DNA from: Photobacterium aquimaris
GTDB taxonomy: Bacteria; Pseudomonadota; Gammaproteobacteria; Enterobacterales; Vibrionaceae
DNA: 64,000 nucleotides
Assembly: GCF_002954455.1 (NCBI RefSeq)
Contig: NZ_MSCC01000001.1
Coordinates: 509,205-573,204 of the forward strand
Direction of reading: 5' to 3'
Shown here piece after piece: positions 38,752-49,003 of this stretch; the stretch's first letter is position 1, and each line of letters begins with the position of its first letter. Under the pieces are notes generated by a model, which had not been told where the DNA came from, ran no database searches, and saw only the letters and a list, made by a program, of their open reading frames with translations. The position numbers and the translations under genes are program-made.

Positions 38752-38759
<8 letters not shown>
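37983..38759 (+). CDS. parC: ParC, ParA-like ATPase for polar chemotaxis arrays
   Basis: ParC places chemotaxis arrays at the cell pole in Vibrio. It is a ParA/MinD-type ATPase: Walker A KGGVGKTT near residues 10-17, VLVVDTDPHGSLTTYLNF, and YVLIDCPPILGVMMVNALAA. I choose GTG 37983, six bases after GAGGAG (37971-37976), giving an N-terminus VVVWSIANQKGG; a TTG at 37953 would lie inside cheB. The product is 258 residues and overlaps parP by eight bases. Confidence 0.93.
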
Positions 38760-39477
<718 letters not shown>

Positions 39478-39497
39478 GGCATTAAAGAGGAAATAAT

Positions 39498-39992
39498 ATG
39501 TCCCAAGTGAATATAACGGAAATTCAAAAAGATGGCGTTAATGATCAAGTACTGCAGTGGGTTACATTTCAATTAGAAAATGAAACCTATGGTATAAATG
39601 TCATGCAAGTGCGTGAAGTATTACGTTATTCAGATATTGCACCTGTACCGGGCGCGCCTGATTACGTGATTGGTATTATTAATTTACGTGGTAATGTTGT
39701 TACCGTTATTGATACTCGTGCCCGTTTTGGCTTACAACATGGTCAAATCTCAGACAGTACTCGTATTGTAATTATCGAAACTGAAACCCAAGTGATTGGT
39801 ATTTTAGTCGATAGTGTTGCTGAAGTGGTGTATTTACGTAGCTCTGAAATTGACAGTACGCCTTGTGTTGGTACAGAAGAAAGCGCCAAGTTTATTCAAG
39901 GAGTAAGTAACCGTGATGGACAGCTATTAATTTTAGTCGATTTAAATAAACTGCTGTCTGAAGACGAGTGGGATGAGATGGCGTATTTGTAA
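39498..39992 (+). CDS. cheW: Chemotaxis coupling protein CheW
   Basis: CheW links receptors to CheA. The 164-residue protein shows the family core: QWVTFQLENETYGINVMQVR, APDYVIGIINLRGNVVTVID and SVAEVVYLRSSEIDSTP. AGAGGAAA lies before the ATG. The last base of its stop overlaps the first base of the next gene. Confidence 0.95.
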   Translation: MSQVNITEIQKDGVNDQVLQWVTFQLENETYGINVMQVREVLRYSDIAPVPGAPDYVIGIINLRGNVVTVIDTRARFGLQHGQISDSTRIVIIETETQVIGILVDSVAEVVYLRSSEIDSTPCVGTEESAKFIQGVSNRDGQLLILVDLNKLLSEDEWDEMAYL

Positions 39993-40426
39993 TGGATATC
40001 TTACTTCAACAATGGTTACCGGTGGTTATTTCTGCGCTGATTGCGCTAACTGCAGTAGTGCTAATTCGTCGTGAGCGCCAAGCAAGGTTGGCATTAGAAG
40101 TCAAATTCGCAGCCATTGAAACCGTATTAAAAAATGCGCGGTTGCAAAATGAAAGCTTAACCAAACAATTTCACGAATTACGTACTGGCAGTATCGGTAT
40201 GAGTGATAAATTAGTTGATTTGATCGAGCAAATTGACCGGGTTGAAGTGCGTCAAAATGAAGTCGCGATGAATGATTCTGGTGGGCGCTTATACAGTCGT
40301 GCCAGTAAAATGGTTGAACTTGGCGCTGATGTTGACGAATTAATGAAAGAATGTGATTTACCTAAAGCTGAGGCTGAATTACTGTTGAGTTTACAAAGAA
40401 GTATGCCACAGCATTATCGACGTTGA
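39992..40426 (+). CDS. DUF2802 family membrane-anchored protein
   Basis: This 144-residue protein has one N-terminal membrane helix (LPVVISALIALTAVVLIRRE), a coiled-coil stretch (ARLALEVKFAAIETVLKNAR) and a C-terminal helical domain (DELMKECDLPKAEAELLLSL) that looks like a small helix-turn-helix. It follows cheW with a one-base overlap, a conserved arrangement in Vibrio, so a role in chemotaxis or motility is likely. No biochemical function is known to me. Confidence 0.8.
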   Translation: MDILLQQWLPVVISALIALTAVVLIRRERQARLALEVKFAAIETVLKNARLQNESLTKQFHELRTGSIGMSDKLVDLIEQIDRVEVRQNEVAMNDSGGRLYSRASKMVELGADVDELMKECDLPKAEAELLLSLQRSMPQHYRR

Positions 40427-40451
40427 TGGTTGCGATCATTCATTAATACTA

Positions 40452-40757
40452 TTATGCCGTGATATCGATATTTTCAAACCCTTCCCAGCCCGGAGGGGTT
40501 TTGCCGTTTAGGTACCATGAAAAAGCGATTAACTCGGCAATAATCTGATATAACTCTTCGGGAATATGATCGCCTAATTCAAAACTATTAAGGTACTGTG
40601 CCAGCACTGGATCTTGATGAATTAATCCACCTTGTTGTTTTACTTGTTCAATAATATGTTGTGCTAATTGATCATAACCTTTAGCGGCAATATAAGGGCT
40701 TTTATTACCATCATAACGCAGTGCAATCGCTTGATTCGTGTTTGGTTTAGCTGTCAT
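40452..40757 (-). CDS. FlhB-like C-terminal domain protein (EscU/YscU family)
   Basis: The 101-residue product resembles only the cytoplasmic part of FlhB that follows the cleavage site (IALRYDGNKSPYIAAKGYDQ, compare the YSVALRYD segment of the flhB product in this window). The N-P-x-H cleavage motif and all membrane helices are absent. The ending differs from FlhB (YQIIAELIAFSWYLNGKTPP). B. subtilis YlqH is a comparable free-standing FlhB-like protein next to a FliK-like gene. It lies 20 bases after its minus-strand partner and is convergent with the chemotaxis operon. Confidence 0.85.
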   Translation of the reverse strand: MTAKPNTNQAIALRYDGNKSPYIAAKGYDQLAQHIIEQVKQQGGLIHQDPVLAQYLNSFELGDHIPEELYQIIAELIAFSWYLNGKTPPGWEGFENIDITA

Positions 40758-40777
40758 ATTTAACTTAATCCCTGTTA

Positions 40778-41632
40778 TTAGACTTTGATTGATAGCCCTG
40801 ATATTGCTGGTGGCGTGTGCAGTGGTTGCTCTGTAAGCCTTTTATATTGGGGCGGCGTGCTATTAATGCCTAATTGCTGCAGCCGTGAAATTAAATAGGG
40901 TGTTAGCCGTTCAATACGTAGTAATAATTGCTGATTTACGCACTCAAAGCGAGTGCTTAATTGTTGTTGGTGCCAACAAGCAATAACATTCACTGTGTCT
41001 ATTGTACCAATAGGCAAGCTCAATTTGACCGTCCAACGGTTATTGTTATCCTTAGCAGTATTTCTTTTATTTTTTTGATGATTATTAATTTGTAGCTCAA
41101 TGGTTTGACCATTGTCTTGCACCCATTGTAAGTGCAGTTGGTGACTATCAGGAGAACGCAGGTTTTCAGGGCCGCGTTGTTCACCAGCAAGGCGAAGTAA
41201 AGCGGTAAACTCTTGTTGTTGCTCAGGACTCAATTGGTTTAGCCACTGTTTGAGTGGACTTGACGGTTGCGATAATTGCAGTAATAAGCTTGCTAATGTT
41301 TGGTGACCGGTATTGTGTTGCAGCCAGTGGATTAATCCAGCTTGGTTATTGGGTAATAATAATTGGCTAAACAATTGTTGCAGTGATGATGGCATCGATT
41401 GTGACGATTTAGCTGTACCTAAGTTTAACGGAAACAATAAATTTGTAACTAATTGTTGCAAGCTATTCATAGATAATAATAATTGCGGCAGCTGAGAGAT
41501 CAAATTTGATTGATTGTTAGCAGTGATTGTTGATGAGAGTAAATTGGAACTCGTCGGTATTGTAGTAATTCTTTCTATTTTCGAAAGTTTTTCTATAAAG
41601 GGCGATGAATTTGGCAATAGTTTAGTTTGCAT
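40778..41632 (-). CDS. FliK-like protein paired with the FlhB-like gene
   Basis: This 284-residue protein has a Leu/Ser/Gln/Asn-rich N-terminal part and a more ordered C-terminal domain (about 165-260: HLQWVQDNGQTIELQINN; RWTVKLSLPIGTIDTVNVIA; LLRIERLTPYLISRLQQLGI), which has the strand pattern of FliK C-terminal domains but not the LDPPELG core. Its partner resembles the FlhB fragment FliK acts on. The FliK-like label is an inference from layout and pairing. Confidence 0.6.
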   Translation of the reverse strand: MQTKLLPNSSPFIEKLSKIERITTIPTSSNLLSSTITANNQSNLISQLPQLLLSMNSLQQLVTNLLFPLNLGTAKSSQSMPSSLQQLFSQLLLPNNQAGLIHWLQHNTGHQTLASLLLQLSQPSSPLKQWLNQLSPEQQQEFTALLRLAGEQRGPENLRSPDSHQLHLQWVQDNGQTIELQINNHQKNKRNTAKDNNNRWTVKLSLPIGTIDTVNVIACWHQQQLSTRFECVNQQLLLRIERLTPYLISRLQQLGINSTPPQYKRLTEQPLHTPPAISGLSIKV

Positions 41633-41746
41633 TTATTTCACAATTACTTACGTTAGTTAACGACTAAGAAGCTGAGCAGTTTAGCCAATTTGTTAGCCAT
41701 TGTGGTACTATGCGGCTATTTTGTGGCACCTAGGATATAGCATTTT

Positions 41747-42409
41747 ATGTTGTCAGTAGCAAATTTGAGCTGTGTTCGTGATGAACGCGTCTTATTTGAT
41801 GAGTTAAACTTCACTATTTCAAGCGGTGAATTAGTTCAAATTGAAGGGCCAAACGGCGCTGGTAAAACGACTTTATTAAGAATCATAGCGGGCTTAGGCC
41901 ATTCAGATAGTGGTGAGGTGCAGTGGTGTAATGAAAATATTACGACTGCGCGTGAAGATTATCACCAATCACTGTTATTTTTAGGTCACCAAACAGGCGT
42001 AAAGCGCGAGCTTACGGCCTTTGAGAACTTGGCTTTTTTTCAGGCAATGCATACTTGTCAACAAGGCTCCGATCTCAAAGGAACACCTAAAGTCAGTGGT
42101 GATGATGCATTGTGGCAAGCATTAGCCCATGTTGGTTTAGCAGGACGTGAAGATATTAGTGCAGGGCAGTTATCAGCAGGTCAGCAACGTCGAGTTGCGT
42201 TAGCGCGCTTATGGTTAAGTAATCATAAACTGTGGGTGCTTGATGAACCGCTAACTGCGATTGATAAGCAAGGTGTCAAGGTACTTGAAGCATTGTTTTT
42301 ATCCCATGCTGAGCGTGGAGGAATGGTGTTACTGACTACTCACCAAGATATGTTTGTTAATAGTGATCGGTTACGAAAAATTAAGTTAGGGCATACTAAC
42401 CATGCTTAA
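41747..42409 (+). CDS. ccmA: Heme exporter ATPase CcmA
   Basis: CcmA is the ATP-binding subunit of the CcmABCD complex that releases heme-loaded CcmE for cytochrome c maturation. Walker [12 protein letters not shown] is at residues 34-44; the ABC signature [14 protein letters not shown] and Walker [13 protein letters not shown] are present. The product is 220 residues and overlaps ccmB by eight bases. It starts the ccm operon. Confidence 0.95.
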   Translation: MLSVANLSCVRDERVLFDELNFTISSGELVQIEGPNGAGKTTLLRIIAGLGHSDSGEVQWCNENITTAREDYHQSLLFLGHQTGVKRELTAFENLAFFQAMHTCQQGSDLKGTPKVSGDDALWQALAHVGLAGREDISAGQLSAGQQRRVALARLWLSNHKLWVLDEPLTAIDKQGVKVLEALFLSHAERGGMVLLTTHQDMFVNSDRLRKIKLGHTNHA

Positions 42410-43070
42410 CACCCTTGTTCAAATTATTCGGCGTGAGTTATTGATAGCTTATCGTCGCCAGGCGGATATTTTTAATCCGTTATGGTTTTTTATTATTGTG
42501 ATCACGCTGTTCCCATTAGGGATTGGTCCTGAGCCTAATTTATTAGCACGCATTGCTCCAGGTATCATTTGGGTTGCGGCGCTATTAGCAGCGTTGTTAT
42601 CGATGGAGCGTTTGTTCCGTGATGATTACCTTGATGGTTCACTTGAGCAAATGTTACTGATGCCAGTACCGTTATCGGTGGCTGCATTTGCTAAAATGAT
42701 CGCGCATTGGTTACTGACTGGATTGCCATTGATTTTAATTAGCCCATTACTGGCTATTTTACTGTCATTAAATTGGCATACGTGGATTGCAGTGTTATTA
42801 ACTTTGCTGATTGGCACACCAACATTAAGTTTTTTAGGTGCAATTGGCATGGCATTAACGGTTGGATTACGAAAAGGTGGCGTTTTATTGAGCTTGCTCA
42901 TATTGCCTTTGTATATTCCTGTGCTTATATTCGCGACCTCCGCCATTGAGGCGGCAAGTTTAGGCATGGCCTATGATGGTCAATTGGCCATTCTGGGAGC
43001 AATGTTAGTCGGGTCATTGACTCTGGCACCGTTTGCAGTGGCAGCATCACTAAGGATCAGTGTTAATTAG
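42402..43070 (+). CDS. ccmB: Heme exporter membrane protein CcmB
   Basis: CcmB is the membrane partner of CcmA. The 222-residue product has six predicted hydrophobic segments ([78 protein letters not shown]). The N-terminal [13 protein letters not shown] is typical. It is followed by a 118-base gap with a hairpin before ccmC. Confidence 0.94.
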   Translation: MLNTLVQIIRRELLIAYRRQADIFNPLWFFIIVITLFPLGIGPEPNLLARIAPGIIWVAALLAALLSMERLFRDDYLDGSLEQMLLMPVPLSVAAFAKMIAHWLLTGLPLILISPLLAILLSLNWHTWIAVLLTLLIGTPTLSFLGAIGMALTVGLRKGGVLLSLLILPLYIPVLIFATSAIEAASLGMAYDGQLAILGAMLVGSLTLAPFAVAASLRISVN

Positions 43071-43128
43071 CCGATGAATTTTTCTTTAGCGCTGACGCCT
43101 AGCTTAAACGGTGAAGTGGTAAAGAAAG

Positions 43129-43151
43129 TGAGAGTAACAACTTTACTCTCA
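43129..43151 (+). repeat. Inverted repeat in the ccmB-ccmC gap
   Basis: TGAGAGTA (43129-43136) and TACTCTCA (43144-43151) form a perfect eight-base stem with a seven-base loop. No T-run follows, so it is not a classical terminator. It may be an operator or a processing/stability element inside the operon. Confidence 0.5.
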
Positions 43152-43188
43152 GTGACGTATTTACTATCTATTATAAGTTGAGAGCATT

Positions 43189-43920
43189 ATGTGGAAGTGG
43201 TTACATCCCTACGCTAAAGCAGAAAACACCTACCGATTATGCGGTAAGTTGTTGCCTTGGTTTTCTATTATCGCATTGATTTCCATTTTAGTGGGATCTG
43301 TATGGGGACTCTTATTTGTTCCTGCTGATTACCAACAAGGCGATAGCTTTAGAATCATTTATATTCATGTACCATCAGCAATTTGGTCGATGAGTATCTA
43401 TGTGACTATGGCTATTTCTTCTTTCATTGGCCTAGTGTGGCAGATTCGTATGTCAGATATGGCAGCGGCTGCGATGGCACCTATTGGCGCTGTATTTACC
43501 TTTATCGCCCTTATTACAGGGGCTATTTGGGGTAAACCAATGTGGGGCGCTTGGTGGGTTTGGGATGCTCGCTTAACCTCTGAATTGATTCTATTATTCT
43601 TATACCTTGGTGTGATTGCCTTGTATAACGCGTTTGATGATCACAAAACAGCGGCTAAAGCAGCTGGTATTTTGTCAATTGTTGGCGTGATTAATATTCC
43701 GATTATTCACTACTCAGTGGTATGGTGGAATACCCTTCACCAAGGCGCAACAATTTCTAAATTTGGTAAGCCATCGATGTCGAACGATATGCTATGGCCG
43801 TTGCTAGTGATGCTACTTGGTTTTGGTTGTTTCTTTGCTGCTGTCACTTTGGTGCGGTTACGTAATGAGATTCTATCACGTGAGAGCCACCGCCCTTGGG
43901 TACAGAAGTTGGTGAAGTGA
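43189..43920 (+). CDS. ccmC: Heme handling protein CcmC
   Basis: CcmC passes heme to CcmE in the periplasm. The WWD heme-binding motif is present (WGKPMWGAWWVWDARLTSEL), framed by six membrane segments and conserved His residues (IIYIHVPSAIWSM; IIHYSVVWWNTLHQGA). The product is 243 residues. The stop is followed one base later by the ccmD ATG. Confidence 0.96.
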   Translation: MWKWLHPYAKAENTYRLCGKLLPWFSIIALISILVGSVWGLLFVPADYQQGDSFRIIYIHVPSAIWSMSIYVTMAISSFIGLVWQIRMSDMAAAAMAPIGAVFTFIALITGAIWGKPMWGAWWVWDARLTSELILLFLYLGVIALYNAFDDHKTAAKAAGILSIVGVINIPIIHYSVVWWNTLHQGATISKFGKPSMSNDMLWPLLVMLLGFGCFFAAVTLVRLRNEILSRESHRPWVQKLVK

Positions 43921-43921
43921 G

Positions 43922-44134
43922 ATGGTTATGTATTTTGATTCTATAAAAGATTTTTTTGCGATGGGTGGGTATGCAGGTTACGTTTGGAGTGCCTATGCAA
44001 TTACTTTTCTATCGATATTGTGGATTTTATTTTCAAGCTTAACAACGAAACGCCGTTTGTTACGAGAAATTAAAAATAAAATGGCGCGTGAACAACGCAT
44101 TAAAGAAGCAAAAACATTGGAGAACACGCTATGA
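43922..44134 (+). CDS. ccmD: Heme exporter small subunit CcmD
   Basis: CcmD is a small single-pass protein that stabilises the CcmABC-CcmE complex. The 70-residue product has [20 protein letters not shown], the family membrane helix, followed by a basic cytoplasmic tail. ATG 43928 is an alternative start. It overlaps ccmE by four bases. Confidence 0.9.
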   Translation: MVMYFDSIKDFFAMGGYAGYVWSAYAITFLSILWILFSSLTTKRRLLREIKNKMAREQRIKEAKTLENTL

Positions 44135-44613
44135 CCCCAAGACGTCAAAAACGTTTAGTAATAGTACTAGCGTTGGTGCTTGGACTCGGTGCAACGGTTG
44201 GTTTAATTCTGTATGCGTTAAACCAAAATATGAACCTTTTTTATACTCCTTCAGAGTTAATTAATGGTAAAGCCGATAGTGGTGCGAAACCTGAAGTAGG
44301 TCAAAGGTTGCGTATTGGTGGCATGGTGGTAAAGGGTTCGGTTAAGCGCGATCCTAAATCGTTACGAATCACCTTTAAAGTGGCAGATGTTGGCCCATCA
44401 GTTACCGTTATTTATGATGGTATTTTGCCGGATCTATTCCGTGAAGGACAAGGCATTGTGGCGCAGGGTGTATTAATTAACCCGACTACAGTTAAAGCCA
44501 GTGAAGTGCTTGCAAAGCATGATGAAAAATATATGCCGCCAGAAGTGGCAGATGCAATGAAGATAAACCATAAACGACTTCAGTACACTGAAGAACAACT
44601 ACAAGGTAAGTGA
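44131..44613 (+). CDS. ccmE: Heme chaperone CcmE
   Basis: CcmE binds heme covalently and carries it to CcmF. The N-terminal membrane anchor ([20 protein letters not shown]) is followed by the beta-barrel domain. The heme-attaching His130 and nearby Tyr134 lie in [14 protein letters not shown], at the same numbers as in E. coli. The product is 160 residues. Confidence 0.96.
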   Translation: MTPRRQKRLVIVLALVLGLGATVGLILYALNQNMNLFYTPSELINGKADSGAKPEVGQRLRIGGMVVKGSVKRDPKSLRITFKVADVGPSVTVIYDGILPDLFREGQGIVAQGVLINPTTVKASEVLAKHDEKYMPPEVADAMKINHKRLQYTEEQLQGK

Positions 44614-44616
44614 TCA

Positions 44617-46608
44617 ATGATCCCTGAATTAGGCCAATTCGCACTTATAGCCGCGCTTGCGCTATCGGTGCTGGCCAGCATTTACCCATTGTATGGTGCC
44701 ACTGTTGGCAACCAAGCAATGATGCGTATGGCACGTCCACTGTCTTACGGAATATTCGGCATGCTTGCATTGTCGTTTGGTATTTTGAGCTGGTCGTTCT
44801 ATAGCAATGATTTTACGGTAGCGTATGTTGCCAGTAACTCAACCAGTTTACTGCCATGGTATTACCGTTTAACCGCAGTATGGGGCGGCCATGAAGGTTC
44901 ATTAATGCTATGGGTGCTTATTCAAGCTGGTTGGGCTGCAGCTGTTGCTCGATTTAGCCGCGGTATGCCGATAGAAGCTGTGGCGCGTGTACTTTCCGTG
45001 ATGGGCATGGTAGCAGTGGGTTTCTTACTGTTTATTATCATTACGTCGAATCCATTTTTACGCACATTGCCAGATTTTCCGGTACAAGGTCGTGATCTAA
45101 ATCCGTTATTGCAAGATCCGGGTTTGATTGTCCACCCACCAATGTTGTACATGGGTTATGTAGGTTTCTCGGTTGCATTCTCATTTGCTATTGCATCATT
45201 AATGACAGGTCGTTTGGATACGGCTTGGGCTCGTTGGTCGCGTCCTTGGACAATTGCTGCATGGTCATTTCTAACCTTAGGTATCGCACTAGGCTCATGG
45301 TGGGCTTACTACGAACTTGGCTGGGGCGGCTGGTGGTTCTGGGATCCAGTTGAAAACGCATCACTAATGCCATGGCTTGCGGGTACGGCATTAATGCACT
45401 CACTGTCAGTAACTGAAAAACGCGGTACTTTTAAAGCGTGGACAGTATTACTGGCAATTTCTGCATTCTCATTAAGTTTATTAGGTACGTTCTTAGTACG
45501 TTCTGGCGTATTGGTTTCTGTGCACGCATTTGCATCAGATCCATCGCGCGGTATGTTTATTCTTGGCTTCTTAGTGGTGGTTATTGGTGGTTCATTACTA
45601 CTTTATGCACTACGTGGTGGTCAAATTCGTTCTCGTGGTAACTACGCGCTGTTCTCGCGTGAGAACTTCTTGCTAGCAAACAACTTGTTATTAGTTGCTG
45701 CATTGTTGGTAGTACTGATTGGTACGCTATTACCGTTAGTTCATAAACAATTAGGTTTAGGCTCAGTATCGATTGGCGAACCGTTCTTTAATACGCTATT
45801 TACGTGGTTAATGGTGCCATTCTCATTCTTAATGGGTGTGGGACCACTGGTACGCTGGAAGCGTGATAATTTTGCTTCAATTGCAAAGCCAATGTTATGG
45901 AGTGCGCTATTTACGGTACCATTCTCATTCTTGGCAATTTACTTAACCGCAAGCGTTGTTGAGCCATTAGCCGTTGTTGGTGTCATGATGGCGGTGTGGA
46001 TCATTGTTCTTCACCTTGTTGAAATCTACCGTCGTGCAACGCATCGTCATCCTTTCCTTGAAGGTTTAGGAAAGTTAGGACGAAGCCATTGGGCAATGAT
46101 GCTAGGTCACCTTGGTTTAGCTGTAGCAATTATTGGTATGACATTAGTATCGAACTACGGTATTGAACGTGATTTACGTTTATCACCAGGGCAGTCAGTG
46201 AACGTTAAAGGTTATGATTTCCACTTTGCAGGTTTACGCGATGCAGATGGTCCTAACTATGATGGCTATGTGGCTGACTTTGAAATTAGTCGTCGTGGTA
46301 TCGATATTACTACTCTGCATGCTGAAAAGCGTTTCTATACTGTTGCTGGTTCAATGATGACTGAAGCGGCAATTGATAGTGGCTTTACTCGTGACCTTTA
46401 TGTTGCAATGGGTGAGCGTTTAGGTAATGACGGTGCATGGGCTGTGCGAATCTATTACAAGCCATTTGTTAACTGGATGTGGATGGGTGCGTTCTTAATG
46501 GCGCTTGGCGGTGCTTTTGCTATCAGTGATAAGCGTTATCGGTTCCGTAAGCCTGCTAATATTGCTGCGAATGACAAAAAATCAGAGGCGAAGCTAACTA
46601 ATGAATAA
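44617..46608 (+). CDS. ccmF: Heme lyase subunit CcmF
   Basis: CcmF attaches heme to apocytochrome c together with CcmH. The large membrane protein (663 residues) shows the WWD domain (WGGWWFWDPVENASLMPWLA) and many membrane segments. The HPPMLYMGYVGFSVAFSFAI region holds a conserved His. It overlaps ccmG by eight bases. Confidence 0.96.
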   Translation: MIPELGQFALIAALALSVLASIYPLYGATVGNQAMMRMARPLSYGIFGMLALSFGILSWSFYSNDFTVAYVASNSTSLLPWYYRLTAVWGGHEGSLMLWVLIQAGWAAAVARFSRGMPIEAVARVLSVMGMVAVGFLLFIIITSNPFLRTLPDFPVQGRDLNPLLQDPGLIVHPPMLYMGYVGFSVAFSFAIASLMTGRLDTAWARWSRPWTIAAWSFLTLGIALGSWWAYYELGWGGWWFWDPVENASLMPWLAGTALMHSLSVTEKRGTFKAWTVLLAISAFSLSLLGTFLVRSGVLVSVHAFASDPSRGMFILGFLVVVIGGSLLLYALRGGQIRSRGNYALFSRENFLLANNLLLVAALLVVLIGTLLPLVHKQLGLGSVSIGEPFFNTLFTWLMVPFSFLMGVGPLVRWKRDNFASIAKPMLWSALFTVPFSFLAIYLTASVVEPLAVVGVMMAVWIIVLHLVEIYRRATHRHPFLEGLGKLGRSHWAMMLGHLGLAVAIIGMTLVSNYGIERDLRLSPGQSVNVKGYDFHFAGLRDADGPNYDGYVADFEISRRGIDITTLHAEKRFYTVAGSMMTEAAIDSGFTRDLYVAMGERLGNDGAWAVRIYYKPFVNWMWMGAFLMALGGAFAISDKRYRFRKPANIAANDKKSEAKLTNE

Positions 46609-47182
46609 GAAGCTATTATTTATTCCTTTAGTGTTGTTTTTAGGGTTAGTTGTGATGTTTATGGTCCAATTAACTCGTAACGCAGCGGGTGACGATCCGA
46701 CAAAACTTGAATCAGTACTGGTAGGTAAACCTGTACCTGCATTTAAGTTAGAAGATTTGTTTGAGCCAGGTAAGGAATACCAGCAAACGATTTTTAAAGG
46801 TCAACCACTGTTGCTTAATGTATGGGCAACCTGGTGTCCAACCTGTCAAGCTGAACACCAATATCTTAATACGCTTGCTGATCAAGGGGTGAAGATCATT
46901 GGTCTAAATTATAAAGATCAGCGACCTAAAGCGATTCGATGGCTCAAAGAGCTGGGTAATCCTTATATGATCTCCTTGTTTGATGGCAATGGTATGTTAG
47001 GGATGGATCTTGGCGTTTATGGCGCACCTGAAACATTCTTAATTGACGCTAATGGCATTATTCGTTATCGCCATGTGGGTGATGTTAATCCAGAAAACTG
47101 GAACAAAACTCTCAAGCCTTTGTATGAAAAAATGCTAGCGGAAGCGAAAGCAAACAATACCAAAGCGGAGGTTAAAGCATAA
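46601..47182 (+). CDS. ccmG: Thiol-disulfide protein CcmG (DsbE)
   Basis: CcmG keeps apocytochrome cysteines reduced for heme attachment. A membrane anchor (LLFIPLVLFLGLVVMFMV) precedes a periplasmic thioredoxin fold with WCPTC (Cys79, Cys82) in LLNVWATWCPTCQAEH and the cis-Pro region VYGAPETFLID. The product is 193 residues. Its stop overlaps the ccmH ATG. Confidence 0.95.
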   Translation: MNKKLLFIPLVLFLGLVVMFMVQLTRNAAGDDPTKLESVLVGKPVPAFKLEDLFEPGKEYQQTIFKGQPLLLNVWATWCPTCQAEHQYLNTLADQGVKIIGLNYKDQRPKAIRWLKELGNPYMISLFDGNGMLGMDLGVYGAPETFLIDANGIIRYRHVGDVNPENWNKTLKPLYEKMLAEAKANNTKAEVKA

Positions 47183-47694
47183 TGAAACGTTTTTTTGCTT
47201 TAATTTTTGCACTTGGACTGACGTTTTCGATGGTAGCACCTGCATTAGCTGCTATTGATGTGTACGATTTTAAAAATCCAGCACAAGAAAAACAGTTTCA
47301 AGAACTGACAGAGACTTTACGTTGTCCTAAATGTCAAAATAACAGCATCGCCGATTCTAATGCGACTTTAGCAGAAGATATGCGCATGAAAACTTACGAG
47401 CTGTTAAAAGAAGGCAAAACTAATCAACAAGTCATTGATTATATGATTGCACGTTACGGTAATTTCGTAACTTATGATCCAGCAGTGACAGCATCAACCA
47501 TGATTTTATGGGCTGGCCCAATTGGGTTTATTGTGATTGGTTTTACTATCTTAGTTTATCGTTCACGCAAAAAAAGTGAGCTAACTAAAGATCAGCCTCT
47601 TGATGAAGTTGAATCGGAACGTTTACAGGGGTTGTTAGCTGAAATGGCGCAGCAAGATACTGAAACAACCAATAAGACGAAGGTAACTAAATGA
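47182..47694 (+). CDS. ccmH: Cytochrome c maturation protein CcmH
   Basis: CcmH provides the second thiol pair for reduction of apocytochrome. A signal peptide (cleavage near ALA, residue 23) is followed by LRCPKCQNNSIADSNA (Cys48, Cys51) and a C-terminal membrane helix (MILWAGPIGFIVIGFTILVY). The 170-residue size matches the short CcmH type, with the TPR part encoded separately in ccmI. Confidence 0.94.
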   Translation: MKRFFALIFALGLTFSMVAPALAAIDVYDFKNPAQEKQFQELTETLRCPKCQNNSIADSNATLAEDMRMKTYELLKEGKTNQQVIDYMIARYGNFVTYDPAVTASTMILWAGPIGFIVIGFTILVYRSRKKSELTKDQPLDEVESERLQGLLAEMAQQDTETTNKTKVTK

Positions 47695-48980
47695 CCCTGT
47701 TTTGGATTTTAACCGCTGTTTTGGTTTTAATTTCTATCGCTATCTTTGTGATCCCGATGTATGTCGGTAAAGAATATGACGATGAAGCTAGCCGAGATGA
47801 GCTTAATAAAGCTTTCTTTAAAGATCGTATTCATGAGCTTGAAGAAGAATCGCAAGAAGGTTTAGTCGATAACCAACAAGAAATGGTGACAGACTTACAA
47901 CAAACATTACTGGATGATTTGCCTGTTACTGAAAAGAAACAAGCGACTTATGTTAGCCCCGCGATGGTTGTACCTGGTCTGATTTTGATTGTTGGTATTT
48001 GTTACGGTGTTTATGGCGCAGTCGGTAGTAGTGCTAAAGTTGAAGCATGGCACCAAGCTATGAATCGCTTACCAGAGCTAACGCAACGTTTAATGGGCGA
48101 TAATGCGTCTAATGAACCATTATCAGATCAAGACATGTCAGATCTTACTTTGGCATTAAGAACGAAATTGCACAAAGATGGTGATGATCCTATGGGATGG
48201 TTACTATTAGGTCGTATTGCTATTGCAAACCGCGATGGTGCAACGGCTGAAATGGCAATGAAACGTGCTTATGATCTTAACCCGGTTGATACTGACATTC
48301 GCTTAGGTTACGCACAAACATTAATGCTAAGTGGACAGCCTGGTCAAAGTGAACTTGCTCGCCAGCTTTTACGTCAAGTTATCAAAAGTGATCACACTAA
48401 CGTTCAAGCTTTATCATTATTAGCATTTGATGCGTTTGAGCAGAAAAACTACCAGCAAGCAGTTGATTATTGGACAATGATGAAAATACTTATCGGTCCT
48501 AAAGATTCACGTACACCAATGCTTACTCGCAGTATCGAGCGTGCGAAATTGCGTATTGCAGATGGCGATGCTTCAAAGGTTGCACCCGATCCAACCGCAA
48601 TCGATGAAACAACAACACAATCTGAAACGCAAAATGCCGATACAGCAAAGCAGGTTACTGCTACTATAGCGCTAGGTAAAAACGTGGTGTTGCCAAAGCA
48701 AGGTAATATTATAATTTCGGTGCATGATGCAGATGGTTCGCCAATGCCAATTGCAGCGGTAAAATTACCGTTGTCGACGAAGTTCCCATTAACGATTACG
48801 TTAACAGATAAAGACAGCATGATTCCACAGCGTCAGCTATCATCACTATCAGAGATGATCATTAAAGCGCGTGTGGATAGCGACGGTAACGTGATGACCA
48901 AACAAGGTGATTGGTACGGTCAAAGTAGCCAAACTCCTCTGGGTGGAGAAACAGCGTTTATCATTAATAAGCAATATTAA
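47691..48980 (+). CDS. ccmI: Cytochrome c maturation protein CcmI
   Basis: CcmI is the apocytochrome-holding component, with two N-terminal membrane segments (LFWILTAVLVLISIAIFVIP; MVVPGLILIVGICYGVYGAV) around a cytoplasmic loop, then TPR repeats (GWLLLGRIAIANRDGATAEM; LLAFDAFEQKNYQQAVDYWT) and a beta-rich C-terminal domain. The product is 429 residues and overlaps ccmH by four bases. An intrinsic terminator follows. Confidence 0.93.
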   Translation: MTLFWILTAVLVLISIAIFVIPMYVGKEYDDEASRDELNKAFFKDRIHELEEESQEGLVDNQQEMVTDLQQTLLDDLPVTEKKQATYVSPAMVVPGLILIVGICYGVYGAVGSSAKVEAWHQAMNRLPELTQRLMGDNASNEPLSDQDMSDLTLALRTKLHKDGDDPMGWLLLGRIAIANRDGATAEMAMKRAYDLNPVDTDIRLGYAQTLMLSGQPGQSELARQLLRQVIKSDHTNVQALSLLAFDAFEQKNYQQAVDYWTMMKILIGPKDSRTPMLTRSIERAKLRIADGDASKVAPDPTAIDETTTQSETQNADTAKQVTATIALGKNVVLPKQGNIIISVHDADGSPMPIAAVKLPLSTKFPLTITLTDKDSMIPQRQLSSLSEMIIKARVDSDGNVMTKQGDWYGQSSQTPLGGETAFIINKQY

Positions 48981-49003
48981 CTAATTAATTGCTAAAATGA
49001 ATA

